A DNA stretch of 8,409 nucleotides from an uncultured Campylobacter sp. (GCF_938030785.1 NZ_CALHIK010000162.1:1-8409), one strand, 5' to 3'. Shown: positions 1 to 5,909, counted from the first letter of the stretch. A program made the numbers and translations. The notes: generated by a model from the sequence alone, not told the origin.

Positions 1-76
1 TATCGTAGTCGGTCGCCCGATCTATCAAAGCGCCGATCCGCGCGAAATTTGCGAGCGAATTTTGGGGCAAATTTAA
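1..76 (+). CDS. pyrF: Orotidine 5'-phosphate decarboxylase, C-terminal end (partial)
   Basis: The window opens inside a gene; reading from base 2 gives 24 residues and a TAA stop at 74-76. The fragment begins IVVGRPIYQSADPRE, which matches the C-terminal phosphate-binding signature of PyrF (V-V/I-G-R-P-I followed by a D/N-P-x-E helix). PyrF decarboxylates OMP to UMP in the last step of de novo pyrimidine synthesis, in the cytoplasm. The Gly-Arg pair contacts the substrate phosphate in this family. Only the last strand and helix are visible, so integrity of the rest cannot be judged. No strong terminator follows; the downstream 200 bases are AT-patched intergenic sequence. Fairly sure because the GRPI motif sits at the expected distance from the C-terminus. 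Confidence 0.82.
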   Translation, partial: IVVGRPIYQSADPREICERILGQI

Positions 77-289
77 CGCTCGAGCTTGCGTAAAATTTGG
101 TCCAAAATCATTTTAAGCGTGGTTTTCGCGCGCAAGAAATTTTAATCAAATCATTGCAAAAGCGCGGCCTGAACGACGACCGGGCGCGGCAGAGAAATAA
201 AATTTAGCGAGCCGTAGCGCACAAATGAAATTTAAAATTTCATTCAAAGCAGCGAGTTTGGCGGAGCTTAAAAGAGAGTTGAGGTAAAT
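77..289. other. Intergenic region pyrF - Cdd1-like gene
   Basis: No reading frame here looks coding. The stretch alternates GC-rich patches with AAATTT words. It contains one perfect palindrome (224-244, listed separately) and a ribosome binding site at 281-284 for the next gene. Confidence 0.6.
224..244. repeat. Perfect AT-rich palindrome, 10-bp arms
   Basis: AATGAAATTT (224-233) and AAATTTCATT (235-244) are exact inverted copies around a single central A. It lies about 45 bases upstream of the TTG start of the helix-hairpin-helix gene, where an operator could sit. There is no U-run, and a one-base loop is unsuited to a terminator hairpin, so a protein-binding palindrome or simply the local AAATTT bias are the alternatives. 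Confidence 0.5.
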
Positions 290-532
290 TTGAGCGATTT
301 TAAGAAAATCCCATATGTCGGTGAGGCGACAGAGGCGGATCTACTGGCGCTCGGCTACGAGGATATCGCTTCGCTAAAGGGCGCGGATCCCCACGAGATG
401 TTTGAACGCACAAAGGCGCTCGGGCGCGGCAGCGACAGGTGCATCCTCTACGTTTACCGCATGGTTTGCTACTACGCCAATACGCCCCGTCCCGACAAAG
501 CCAAGCTGAAATGGTGGCTTTGGAAGGATTAA
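290..532 (+). CDS. Small helix-hairpin-helix protein, Cdd1 (pathogenicity locus) family
   Basis: An 80-residue cytoplasmic protein. Residues 6-36 (K-I-P-Y-V-G-E-A-T-E-A-D-L-L-A-L-G-Y, then IASLKGADP) form a helix-hairpin-helix-type module, and the C-terminal half has the D-R-C-x-L-Y-V-Y-R-x-x-x-Y-Y-A block typical of the Cdd1 family (Pfam 'Pathogenicity locus'). The length is near the family norm of roughly 80-100 residues. The role of this family is not established; HhH modules usually bind DNA without sequence specificity, so DNA binding is inference. The start is TTG: a GAGG Shine-Dalgarno at 281-284 lies five bases upstream and the conserved segment begins at once, with no in-frame ATG that would keep it. 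The tail (KLKWWLWKD) is unusually tryptophan-rich. No operon partner is evident; neighbours on both sides are more than 200 bases away. Confidence 0.85.
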   Translation: MSDFKKIPYVGEATEADLLALGYEDIASLKGADPHEMFERTKALGRGSDRCILYVYRMVCYYANTPRPDKAKLKWWLWKD

Positions 533-836
533 ATTTACAAATTTGACCCGCGCAAGTCGTTGAAAGCGGATCCGTTTAAATTTAAGCGGATTTGCAAGCA
601 ACCGACGCGGCCGTGTTTGCGACACAAAACGACGCCGCGCAAAAAGCGTAAATTTAACGAGTGCTTTAATTGCGAGGGCGCAAATTTTATGCGCGAGTTT
701 TATGTGCGGCGCAAAGAGCGTAAATTTTACAGGCGCGGTAAATCGGCTAGTGCGAAGTACAAACATAGCTGCAATATTAAATTTTGATTTTATTCACAGG
801 CACGCTTTGCGATGAAGTAGCCTGCACGAAATATAA

Positions 837-977
837 AATCGCTCCGATTTCTGGCAAGCGCGCGCCGAGCCGTATATGCGTCGCAAATATAAAAGCGGCG
901 ACAGTCGGTGTCTTTAGGCGGGCACGCACGGCGCGGTCTTTCACGACGGCAAGGAGTGGCGGCTGCTGATATTTTAA
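837..977 (+). pseudogene. Possible 3' remnant of a decayed gene
   Basis: In one frame the sequence reads protein-like up to a TAA at 975-977: a segment with KYKSGDS, then an in-frame TAG at 915-917, then AGTHGAVFHDGKEWRLLIF. The GAVFHDGKEWRLLIF stretch resembles a genuine beta-strand-rich C-terminus more than the noise frames around it. No start codon with a ribosome binding site precedes it. I do not recognise the family, and chance remains a serious alternative. Confidence 0.2.
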
Positions 978-1110
978 TAATCACGCTATGGAGAAAATGA
1001 AATAGGCGGCGCGAGTTTTGCTTTTTTTTGACGTAAATTTTACGAACGCCGCGCAGATTATCGCGCGAGCTTTACGGGCGACACAAAAAGTGTAAATTTT
1101 ACGGGTGCCG

Positions 1111-1116
1111 TATAAT
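1111..1116 (+). promoter_or_regulatory. -10 box (TATAAT) of the DUF3108 gene
   Basis: A perfect TATAAT lies 31 bases upstream of the ATG at 1148. No good -35 box is present, as is normal for Campylobacter sigma-70 promoters. The preceding bases GTGCCG resemble those before the thiG -10 box. Transcription would start around 1123, giving a short leader with the Shine-Dalgarno GGAAGGA at 1133-1139. Confidence 0.6.
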
Positions 1117-1147
1117 TGGGGCGCCGCAAAGCGGAAGGACGGTTAAA

Positions 1148-1957
1148 ATGAAATTTTTTACTCTTTTGATTTTATGCGCGAGCGCACTTTTTAGCGAGAC
1201 GATCAGCGCGAAATATGAAATTTCGTTCGGCGTTTTCGGCGCAGTCGGCAGCGCAAATACGCGGCTCGTGCGGCAGGGCGATCGCTACGAGATCGTCATG
1301 GATGCCGTTGCACAGGGCGTCGCGGGCAGCCTGAGCGGACAAAGGCGCGAGAGCTTCCGCTCAAAGGGGCGCGTCGTGGCGGGGCTTTTGATGCCCGATC
1401 TCTACGTCCACGAGGTCTCGCGCAAAAAGGGCAAAACTACGAAAAACGAGCGCAAAACCTACGCCTTCGACTACGCGCGCAAAACGATAAAATTTCAAAA
1501 GTTCAAGGGCGCGGGCGGCGAGCTACAGCTCGTAAGCGACGAAATTTTGCCCTACTTCGCGACGAACGACCTGCTGAGTTTGTTTTTCAATTTCTCTAAG
1601 ATCCCGCACTCGGGCGATAAATTTTTCGTCCGAGCTGCGGGCGCAAAAAGCGCTGACGGAAGGATCGACATCGAAAGGCCGCGCGGAAGCGCCGCTGCAG
1701 ATATCGCGAGCGAGCTTGGCGTCCCGCCGCCTAGCGATGCAAATGCAAACTCTAGCGCCGAGGCAAGCACTAAACCTGGCGAGCATGGCGCGGATAAGCA
1801 GGCTGCGGCGATTTACGTGGTTTTCATAAACCAGCCGATATTTTCTAGCAGCCGAGGCGAGCTGCACCTGAGCCTAAATGAGCGCGGTTACGCCGATCGC
1901 GCCGTTTTGAAGGACGTGCTGCTCTTCGGCGACATCCGCGCGCGGCTCGTGGAATGA
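1148..1957 (+). CDS. Exported DUF3108 domain protein
   Basis: A 269-residue protein with a Sec signal peptide: MKFF, a hydrophobic core (TLLILCASALF), and likely cleavage near residues 16-21. The mature part begins with the beta-rich pattern of DUF3108 (YEISFGVFGAVGSA..., RYEIVMDA, then a long middle segment) and ends with the block I-F-S-S-S-R-G-E-L, V-L-K-D-V-L-L-F-G-D-I. These proteins are periplasmic or envelope-associated and of unknown function; a lipocalin-like barrel is a family-level guess. The Cys at residue 10 follows LIL, so it is a poor lipobox and lipidation is unlikely. Residues 182-219, between R-I-D-I-E-R-P and I-Y-V-V-F-I-N-Q, are a low-complexity Ala/Ser/Pro segment that looks inserted. 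The ATG is supported by GGAAGGA eight bases upstream and by the promoter at 1111. It appears monocistronic. Confidence 0.8.
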   Translation: MKFFTLLILCASALFSETISAKYEISFGVFGAVGSANTRLVRQGDRYEIVMDAVAQGVAGSLSGQRRESFRSKGRVVAGLLMPDLYVHEVSRKKGKTTKNERKTYAFDYARKTIKFQKFKGAGGELQLVSDEILPYFATNDLLSLFFNFSKIPHSGDKFFVRAAGAKSADGRIDIERPRGSAAADIASELGVPPPSDANANSSAEASTKPGEHGADKQAAAIYVVFINQPIFSSSRGELHLSLNERGYADRAVLKDVLLFGDIRARLVE

Positions 1958-2699
1958 AATTTGCGCCGCCGAGTTTTAAAATTTAGGCGCGGCTTGAGTT
2001 TTGATTTGCAGCTCCGCGCGAGCTTCTGCGGAATAAAATTTCGGCGCTTTCAATGGTTGAAGCACGCTGCGCGATTTCCTTATACGGCTTCTCGGCAAGT
2101 GCGAATTTTATCACAGCGACGGGTCTTGAAAATACAGCGCACTGTATATCTTTGAGCGACGGGCGCCATGAGCGCGAATTTTACGATACTACGTGTTTTA
2201 AGCGCGGCTACGCAAGCCTCTGAATACAAAATTTACATCGCCCGTCACATACCCTACAGATCAAGCGCGCCTAGAATTTTAAAATTTTACGCCGCGCGGA
2301 TCGATACGGTACTCTGCATGCCGTAGGCAGAAAGCCGCAATACAGAGATAAATTTCTCCGCTCAAGCGGCGCGATCTGTTTTGGGCGCCCAATAAGACGC
2401 AACGAGTAAATTTAAAGAATTTAGCGCGAAAATTCGGCTTGCAATTAAATTTTATCCATGCAGCCCACGTCTGCAAACAAACTAAAAAAACGCGCGCTGC
2501 CTAAGTCGCCGCTACGACGAAAGCCAAACGAAGCTACAGCCGCCGTATTCGCTCAAAGAAACTGTCGCACTCAGATATTAAAACGAGCTGTCGCATCCAA
2601 GCATCAAACAAAACTGCCGTGCTTTGAATAAAAGCGCTGAGAATACTCGAAAATACCGCCGCCTGCGCCAGAATGAAGCCGCTTCGAGTTTTAAATTTA
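1958..2699. other. 742-base region with no supportable gene
   Basis: Two open frames (1961-2155 plus, 2279-2476 minus) encode Arg/Phe/Cys-rich peptides with no start signal or recognisable motif, so I reject them. The sequence carries scattered AAATTTT words without a fixed period. Its right end (about 2536-2640) shows a degenerate 26-base direct repeat. It separates two convergent units, the DUF3108 gene and the thi operon, yet I find no strong hairpin terminator. It may be decayed DNA. Confidence 0.55.
2536..2640. repeat. Degenerate ~26-bp direct repeat, about 3-4 units
   Basis: CTGTCGCA at 2562-2569 recurs at 2588-2595, and CTGCCGT follows at 2614-2620, each 26 bases apart, with A-rich spacers. 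A weaker copy (GCCGCCGT) lies near 2539. Spacers differ, so this is a decayed tandem array just downstream of the tenI-like stop codon. Its period is close to the 27-bp arrays inside the operon. Confidence 0.4.
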
Positions 2700-3959
2700 T
2701 TAAATTTTGCCGCCGCGAGCGGTCTGATAGAGTCTTTGAAATTCCGCTACGAAGCTAGAAGCGTCCCGCGCCGCCATCGCTGAGCTCATAACGGAGATCC
2801 TGTCGGCTCCCGCGCGTAGGACGGAGGCAAAATTGCGCGGCGTTATGCCGCCCAGCGCATAGATTTCGCCCGCGAAAAACTTCCGCACGGCGTGGATCAA
2901 ATTTAGCCCCCTCGGTGCGAGCCCCGCCTTGCAATCAGTCGCAAATATATGGCTCAGACAGATTGCGCTCGCACCCAACTCCAGCGCCTCGCGCGCCTCC
3001 GCCTCGCTGTGGCAGGAAGCGATCAGTTTTTTGAAATTTGCGCGCAAAAACTCCGCACCGTGCGCCGCGCTGAAGCTCCGCAAAACCCCGAGCGGCAGCC
3101 ATAAATTTCTCTCGCCCTTGCGCAGCGCAAAATCCGCGAAATTATGCACAAAGACCGCAGGCTGGCGCCTTGCACTCTCTGCTATCTGCACGCCCTCCGC
3201 ACTCTGCGAGTTTTCCACCTTTTTCACGCTCTGTGAATTTTCTACGCCCTCTATATTTTCCGAGTTTTCTGCATACTGCGCGCTCCGCGAGCCCCGTGCG
3301 TTTTTTGCACTATGCCCATCATTTGTATTTTCCGCACTTTGCGTACTCCGCATACTTTCCGCATTTTCTGCGCTCCATACGCCTTCTGCCGCTAGTTTCG
3401 TTTCGCATACGGCGCCGCGAAGCGAAATCTCGCCCAGCTCGCTATCGTCCGCGCAATTTGCAGCGCCGATAAAATTTTCGGACAAATTTTCATCTAAAAC
3501 GCAAGCCAAATTTTTAGGCCGCATCTCACCCGTAACGACACCGTGCTTGCGGACCGCATCCGCGCAAATCTCGCTCTTGCCACTGTCCAAATCGAGCTTT
3601 TTTGGCGAAACTTCGTCTGCGCCGCGCTCGTAGAGTGAAATTTTATCCGCGCAGGCCGCGCTCGCGTTAAATCCGCCCGCGAAAGCTTGGGTTTCGCTAA
3701 ATTTAGCGGCACGAGCTTCATCTGCAAAAATCCCGTCCGCACGGGCTGTATCCGCACAAAACCCACTCTCGCAGGCGCGTAAAATTTTATCAAACAGCGC
3801 CGCGTAGGCTTTCTCGCTCAGGTCTTTTTCACGCACGACGATCTCGCCTACGCCCGCCGCAGCAAAATCCGCCATACGCGAGAGCAGCGCCGCATCGCCG
3901 CCGCAGAGCGCGCGATTTGTGATGATCGTAATGCGCGAAGCAAGCTCTAAATCTAGCAT
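2700..3959 (-). CDS. tenI: TenI-like thiazole tautomerase (ThiE/TenI fold) with a ~200-residue repeat insertion
   Basis: The 419-residue product is a ThiE/TenI (beta/alpha)8 barrel split by extra sequence. Residues 9-62 hold strand 1 (TIITNR), helix 1, strand 2 (IVVREKDLSEKAY) and helix 2; residues 268-419 hold the rest, including CHSEAEAREALELGA, LSHIFATDCKAGLAPRG and the phosphate-binding YALGGITPRN. The core of about 216 residues is normal family length. The H-I-F-x-T-D-C-K motif (His337) matches Bacillus TenI, whose catalytic His lies there, rather than the ThiE TxTK motif, so I prefer thiazole tautomerase: aromatising the ThiG product in the cytoplasm. The tail position after thiH fits the Campylobacter cluster. 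Residues 65-267 are inserted, low-complexity and periodic (see repeats). The ATG follows AAAGGGGG (3967-3974) by seven bases and overlaps the upstream frame by seven. Whether the insert leaves the enzyme active is unknown. Confidence 0.8.
   Translation of the reverse strand: MLDLELASRITIITNRALCGGDAALLSRMADFAAAGVGEIVVREKDLSEKAYAALFDKILRACESGFCADTARADGIFADEARAAKFSETQAFAGGFNASAACADKISLYERGADEVSPKKLDLDSGKSEICADAVRKHGVVTGEMRPKNLACVLDENLSENFIGAANCADDSELGEISLRGAVCETKLAAEGVWSAENAESMRSTQSAENTNDGHSAKNARGSRSAQYAENSENIEGVENSQSVKKVENSQSAEGVQIAESARRQPAVFVHNFADFALRKGERNLWLPLGVLRSFSAAHGAEFLRANFKKLIASCHSEAEAREALELGASAICLSHIFATDCKAGLAPRGLNLIHAVRKFFAGEIYALGGITPRNFASVLRAGADRISVMSSAMAARDASSFVAEFQRLYQTARGGKI
3159..3374 (-). 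repeat. 27-bp (9-residue) tandem array inside the tenI-like gene, 8 units
   Basis: Residues 196-267 of the TenI-like protein divide into eight nine-residue units. The last ones are the most alike: NSENIEGVE, NSQSVKKVE and NSQSAEGVQ. Earlier units share Ser-Ala-Glu/Lys-Asn at matching places. The DNA on the plus strand shows the same 27-base phase with recurring TTTTC and GC-rich CTCTGCG blocks. Units are diverged, which points to old expansion or to interruption by substitutions. No in-frame stop occurs. Confidence 0.75.
3582..3761 (-). repeat. 30-bp (10-residue) array inside the tenI-like gene, 6 units
   Basis: Residues 67-126 of the TenI-like protein show Phe/Ile/Val at 67, 77, 87, 97, 107 and 117, an exact ten-residue spacing. 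The first units are FCADTARADG and IFADEARAAK, with later ones increasingly diverged. On the plus strand AAA or AAAT words recur every 30 bases (about 3610, 3640, 3671, 3701, 3731, 3761). It starts directly after helix 2 of the barrel, so it probably marks the insertion point. Confidence 0.65.
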
Positions 3960-4669
3960 CCGCTTGCCCCCTTTAGCTCAGAATCCGTGCGCGGCACAGC
4001 ACTGAGGCTTAAAATTTTGCCCGTAGCATTTGGCTTTGAAATTTCACCTGCAGCGCTAGGGTTTAAAATTTTATTCGCCAGGCTTGAAGCCAAAATTCCC
4101 ACCTCTGCGCTAGAACTTAAAATTCTGCCCGTCCAGACAGAGGCTAAAATTTTGTTCGCGCCGCTAGGGTTTAAAGCATCTGCCGAACCATTAGATTTTA
4201 TCGGCTTTGTATTGCCGCCACATAAGAACCTGAAGCTCGTGCCGTTTTTAAATTTAAAATTTAAGCCGCCTGTAGGTTCGGAATTTGCGCTACCTTTAAA
4301 TTTTAAATCCGCGTATGTATTCCGAGGCCTCAAATTTACGCACGCATTTTGAAGCTCGGAATTTACCGCGCCCCCTAATGCGGTGCCGAAAATTTTATCA
4401 TCCGTCATAACGCCATAAATTTTATCGCGGCATGCGGCGCTGTAAAATTCGGCGTAGTATTTTACGCTACGAATTTTGCTACGTCTAGCGGCACTAAATC
4501 TACCCGCAAGTAGCGCACCGCAAATCTCGCCTCTTAAAAAAGCATTGCAAATTTTACCCATGCGAGCGCAGAATTTCGCCGCATAAAATTCTAAAAATTT
4601 CGCCGCTGAAGCAAGTCTTTCGTGCCGAAGTTTCGCGGCGTAAGCTCGCATATCTGCGCTCTCACACAT
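3953..4669 (-). CDS. Repeat-built reading frame between thiH and tenI (unknown; coding status uncertain)
   Basis: A 238-codon frame whose ATG overlaps the thiH stop (shared ATGTGTGA) and whose TAG overlaps the tenI-like start (ATGCTAG). Both junctions suit translational coupling, but there is no clear Shine-Dalgarno before the ATG. I recognise no family. From about residue 83 to the end the product falls into nine-residue units, clearest at 173-226, where units start with Lys/Arg/Gly-Ile-Leu and carry Ser-Ala centrally. There is no signal peptide or membrane span. In the standard Campylobacter cluster tenI follows thiH directly, so this looks like an expanded spacer. A repeat whose length is a multiple of three stays open without selection, and a frame on the other strand (3987-4352) is open too. 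It may therefore be translated passively, keeping ribosomes moving to tenI, rather than having its own function. Confidence 0.4.
   Translation of the reverse strand: MCESADMRAYAAKLRHERLASAAKFLEFYAAKFCARMGKICNAFLRGEICGALLAGRFSAARRSKIRSVKYYAEFYSAACRDKIYGVMTDDKIFGTALGGAVNSELQNACVNLRPRNTYADLKFKGSANSEPTGGLNFKFKNGTSFRFLCGGNTKPIKSNGSADALNPSGANKILASVWTGRILSSSAEVGILASSLANKILNPSAAGEISKPNATGKILSLSAVPRTDSELKGASGC
3965..4600. repeat. AAATT-phased ~27-bp minisatellite filling the thiH-tenI spacer
   Basis: The centre of each AAATT(T) word on the plus strand falls at 4014, 4041, 4068, 4095, 4122 and 4149, exactly 27 bases apart; the next expected unit (4176) is degenerate. Beyond it the words continue with looser spacing: 4259, 4283, 4307, 4334, 4361, 4392, 4419, 4447, 4473, 4498, 4524 and 4551, steps of 24 to 31 bases. 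Between the words lie GC-rich segments such as CGCTAGGGTTT. Units are imperfect and adjacent, not identical repeats with unique spacers, so this is not a CRISPR array. Confidence 0.75.
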
Positions 4670-5795
4670 AGATATACTCGCTCATTAGCGGCTGCAGCCC
4701 GCCGCCGCGGATCGCCTCGCAGACCTCGCTTACGCTGCGCGCGTCGCTGATCTCAAACTGCTCGTCGCCCCTCTGCTCGCTGTGCCCGCCGATACCCACG
4801 CTTACGCCCGCCGAAATTTTACTTGCCGCGATCCTGATCGCATTGTCGCGGAAGCCCGCCCTCTCGCGCGTGGAGATCGTGATTTGCGCACTTGGCAGCA
4901 GCAGCCGATACGCGCACATCACCTGCAGCAGCTCGCGCTCGCCGACGTCCTTCGGGTTTATTTTGTCGTTGTTGATGATCGGGCGCAGGCGCGGCACCGA
5001 AAAAGCAATCTCGGCGCGCGGGTACTTGCGCTGAAGCAGCCACGCGTGCACGCCCGTGGCAAAGGCATCGCGGCGGAAGTCCCCGAGCCCCAAAAGCGCC
5101 GCAAAGCCCACGCCGCGCATACCGCCTCTAATCGCGCGCTCCTGAGCTGCGAAGCGATACGCAAAAACCCGCTTGTTGCCCGCAAGATGCAGCTGCGCGT
5201 AGCGCGCGGGATCGTAGGTTTCTTGAAAAACGGTGACGAAATCGACGCCGCAAGCGTGCAAATAGGCGTAATCAGCGGAGTTTATCGGATAAATTTCGAC
5301 ACCGATCACCTTAAAATACTGCCGCGCGAGTTCGCAGGCGCGCCCGATGTAGCGTACGGGGCTGTTTTTCTCGCTCTCGCCAGTGAGGATTAAAATTTCT
5401 TCTAGTCCGCTCTCCGCTATCGCCTCAAACTCCGCCTTTAGCTGCGCCTCATCGAGCCTTGCGCGCGCGATTTTGTTCTTGCAGTTAAAGCCGCAGTAAA
5501 CGCAGAGATTGTCGCAGTAGTTTGAGATGTAAATCGGCGTAAAAACGGCGATATTGCTGCCAAAATGCGCCGCTTTTTCGCGCGCCGCAGCGCTGGCGAT
5601 CTGCTCCAAATGCTCGCCCGCGCGCACGCTTAGTAGAGCGGCAAAATCGCGTAGAGTTCTGTTTTTCGCGCCGATCGCCCTTTGCACGTCCGCCTCGCTC
5701 GCGTCCTCGCAAAAGCCCTCGCGCAGAGCAAGCGTGCGCTCCATTATCTCGCTTCCGATATCCTCCATGCCCGCTAGGTAGCCGGTTTTATTCAT
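4662..5795 (-). CDS. thiH: 2-iminoacetate synthase ThiH (radical SAM tyrosine lyase)
   Basis: The 377-residue product cleaves L-tyrosine with S-adenosylmethionine to p-cresol and dehydroglycine, the glycine-derived unit ThiG uses for the thiazole. The radical-SAM cluster motif C-x3-C-x2-C is Cys94, Cys98 and Cys101 (YCDNLCVYCGFNC). Further ThiH landmarks are LEEILILTGES, VEIYPINSADY, VTVFQETYDPARY, RLRPIINNDKINPKDVGE, ISTRE and the C-terminal LQPLMSEYIYV. The length equals E. coli ThiH (377). I start at the ATG at 5793-5795: AAGGA lies upstream at 5807-5811 and the conserved N-terminus begins here. An in-frame ATG at 5892-5894 would add 33 basic, unconserved residues almost at the transcription start. 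The gene is intact, heads the thiH-spacer-tenI operon and probably forms a complex with ThiG. Confidence 0.96.
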   Translation of the reverse strand: MNKTGYLAGMEDIGSEIMERTLALREGFCEDASEADVQRAIGAKNRTLRDFAALLSVRAGEHLEQIASAAAREKAAHFGSNIAVFTPIYISNYCDNLCVYCGFNCKNKIARARLDEAQLKAEFEAIAESGLEEILILTGESEKNSPVRYIGRACELARQYFKVIGVEIYPINSADYAYLHACGVDFVTVFQETYDPARYAQLHLAGNKRVFAYRFAAQERAIRGGMRGVGFAALLGLGDFRRDAFATGVHAWLLQRKYPRAEIAFSVPRLRPIINNDKINPKDVGERELLQVMCAYRLLLPSAQITISTRERAGFRDNAIRIAASKISAGVSVGIGGHSEQRGDEQFEISDARSVSEVCEAIRGGGLQPLMSEYIYV

Positions 5796-5806
5796 CTTTA
5801 AAATTT

Positions 5807-5811
5807 TCCTT
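5807..5811 (-). promoter_or_regulatory. Ribosome binding site deciding the thiH start
   Basis: On the minus strand AAGGA lies 11 bases before the ATG at 5795. The spacing is slightly long but it is the only good match nearby, and it favours the 377-residue ThiH over the 410-residue version. Confidence 0.6.
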
Positions 5812-5909
5812 TTTAAATTTCCATTTAAATTCCGCTTAAATTCCGTGCAGCGCGTTTTTGCGTGCAAATTTATGCGGCGCGAATTTTTCGCCATTTAGCT
5901 TAAAGGCGC

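Larger units (their letters stand above)
533..1147. other. Long intergenic region with palindromic AAATTT words and a possible gene remnant
   Basis: About 615 bases without a convincing gene. Open frames at 560-787 and 784-969 encode Arg/Lys-rich, compositionally random peptides without ribosome binding sites. Exact copies of the 11-base palindrome GTAAATTTTAC occur at 720-730, 1033-1043 and 1092-1102. Bases 837-977 may hold a short coding remnant (listed separately). A promoter for the next gene lies at 1111-1116. Confidence 0.6.

Noticed and set aside
560..787. 75-codon Lys/Arg-rich frame
   Set aside because: A TTG start without a Shine-Dalgarno, and a composition that follows the repeated AAATTT and GCGC words.
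1963..1990. Terminator hairpin after the DUF3108 gene (GCGCC/GGCGC)
   Set aside because: Only a five-base stem with an 18-base loop and no clean U-run.
1961..2476. Small open frames in the gap after the DUF3108 gene
   Set aside because: Arg/Phe/Cys-rich random composition, no ribosome binding site, no recognisable motif.
2929..3633. Long plus-strand open frame opposite the tenI-like gene
   Set aside because: It mirrors the repeat insertion, is rich in Ser/Phe/Ala by complement, and has no ribosome binding site or known motif.
3987..4352. Plus-strand frame opposite the repeat spacer
   Set aside because: It is open only because the 27-bp unit lacks stops; it has no start signal.
3965..4600. 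CRISPR array, because of regular ~27-bp repeats
   Set aside because: The units are diverged and directly adjacent, with no identical repeats separated by unique spacers of similar size, no leader and no cas genes; the repeat also stays in frame between thiH and tenI.
4782..5393. Plus-strand frame opposite thiH
   Set aside because: It is a shadow of the well-conserved ThiH coding sequence in a GC-rich gene.
5796..5894. 33-residue N-terminal extension of ThiH
   Set aside because: The extension is basic and unconserved, lacks a ribosome binding site and would start almost at the predicted transcription start.
5796..5909. TPP riboswitch in the thiH leader
   Set aside because: I could not find the CTGAGA-type core or the matching pyrophosphate-sensor segment here or before thiG.
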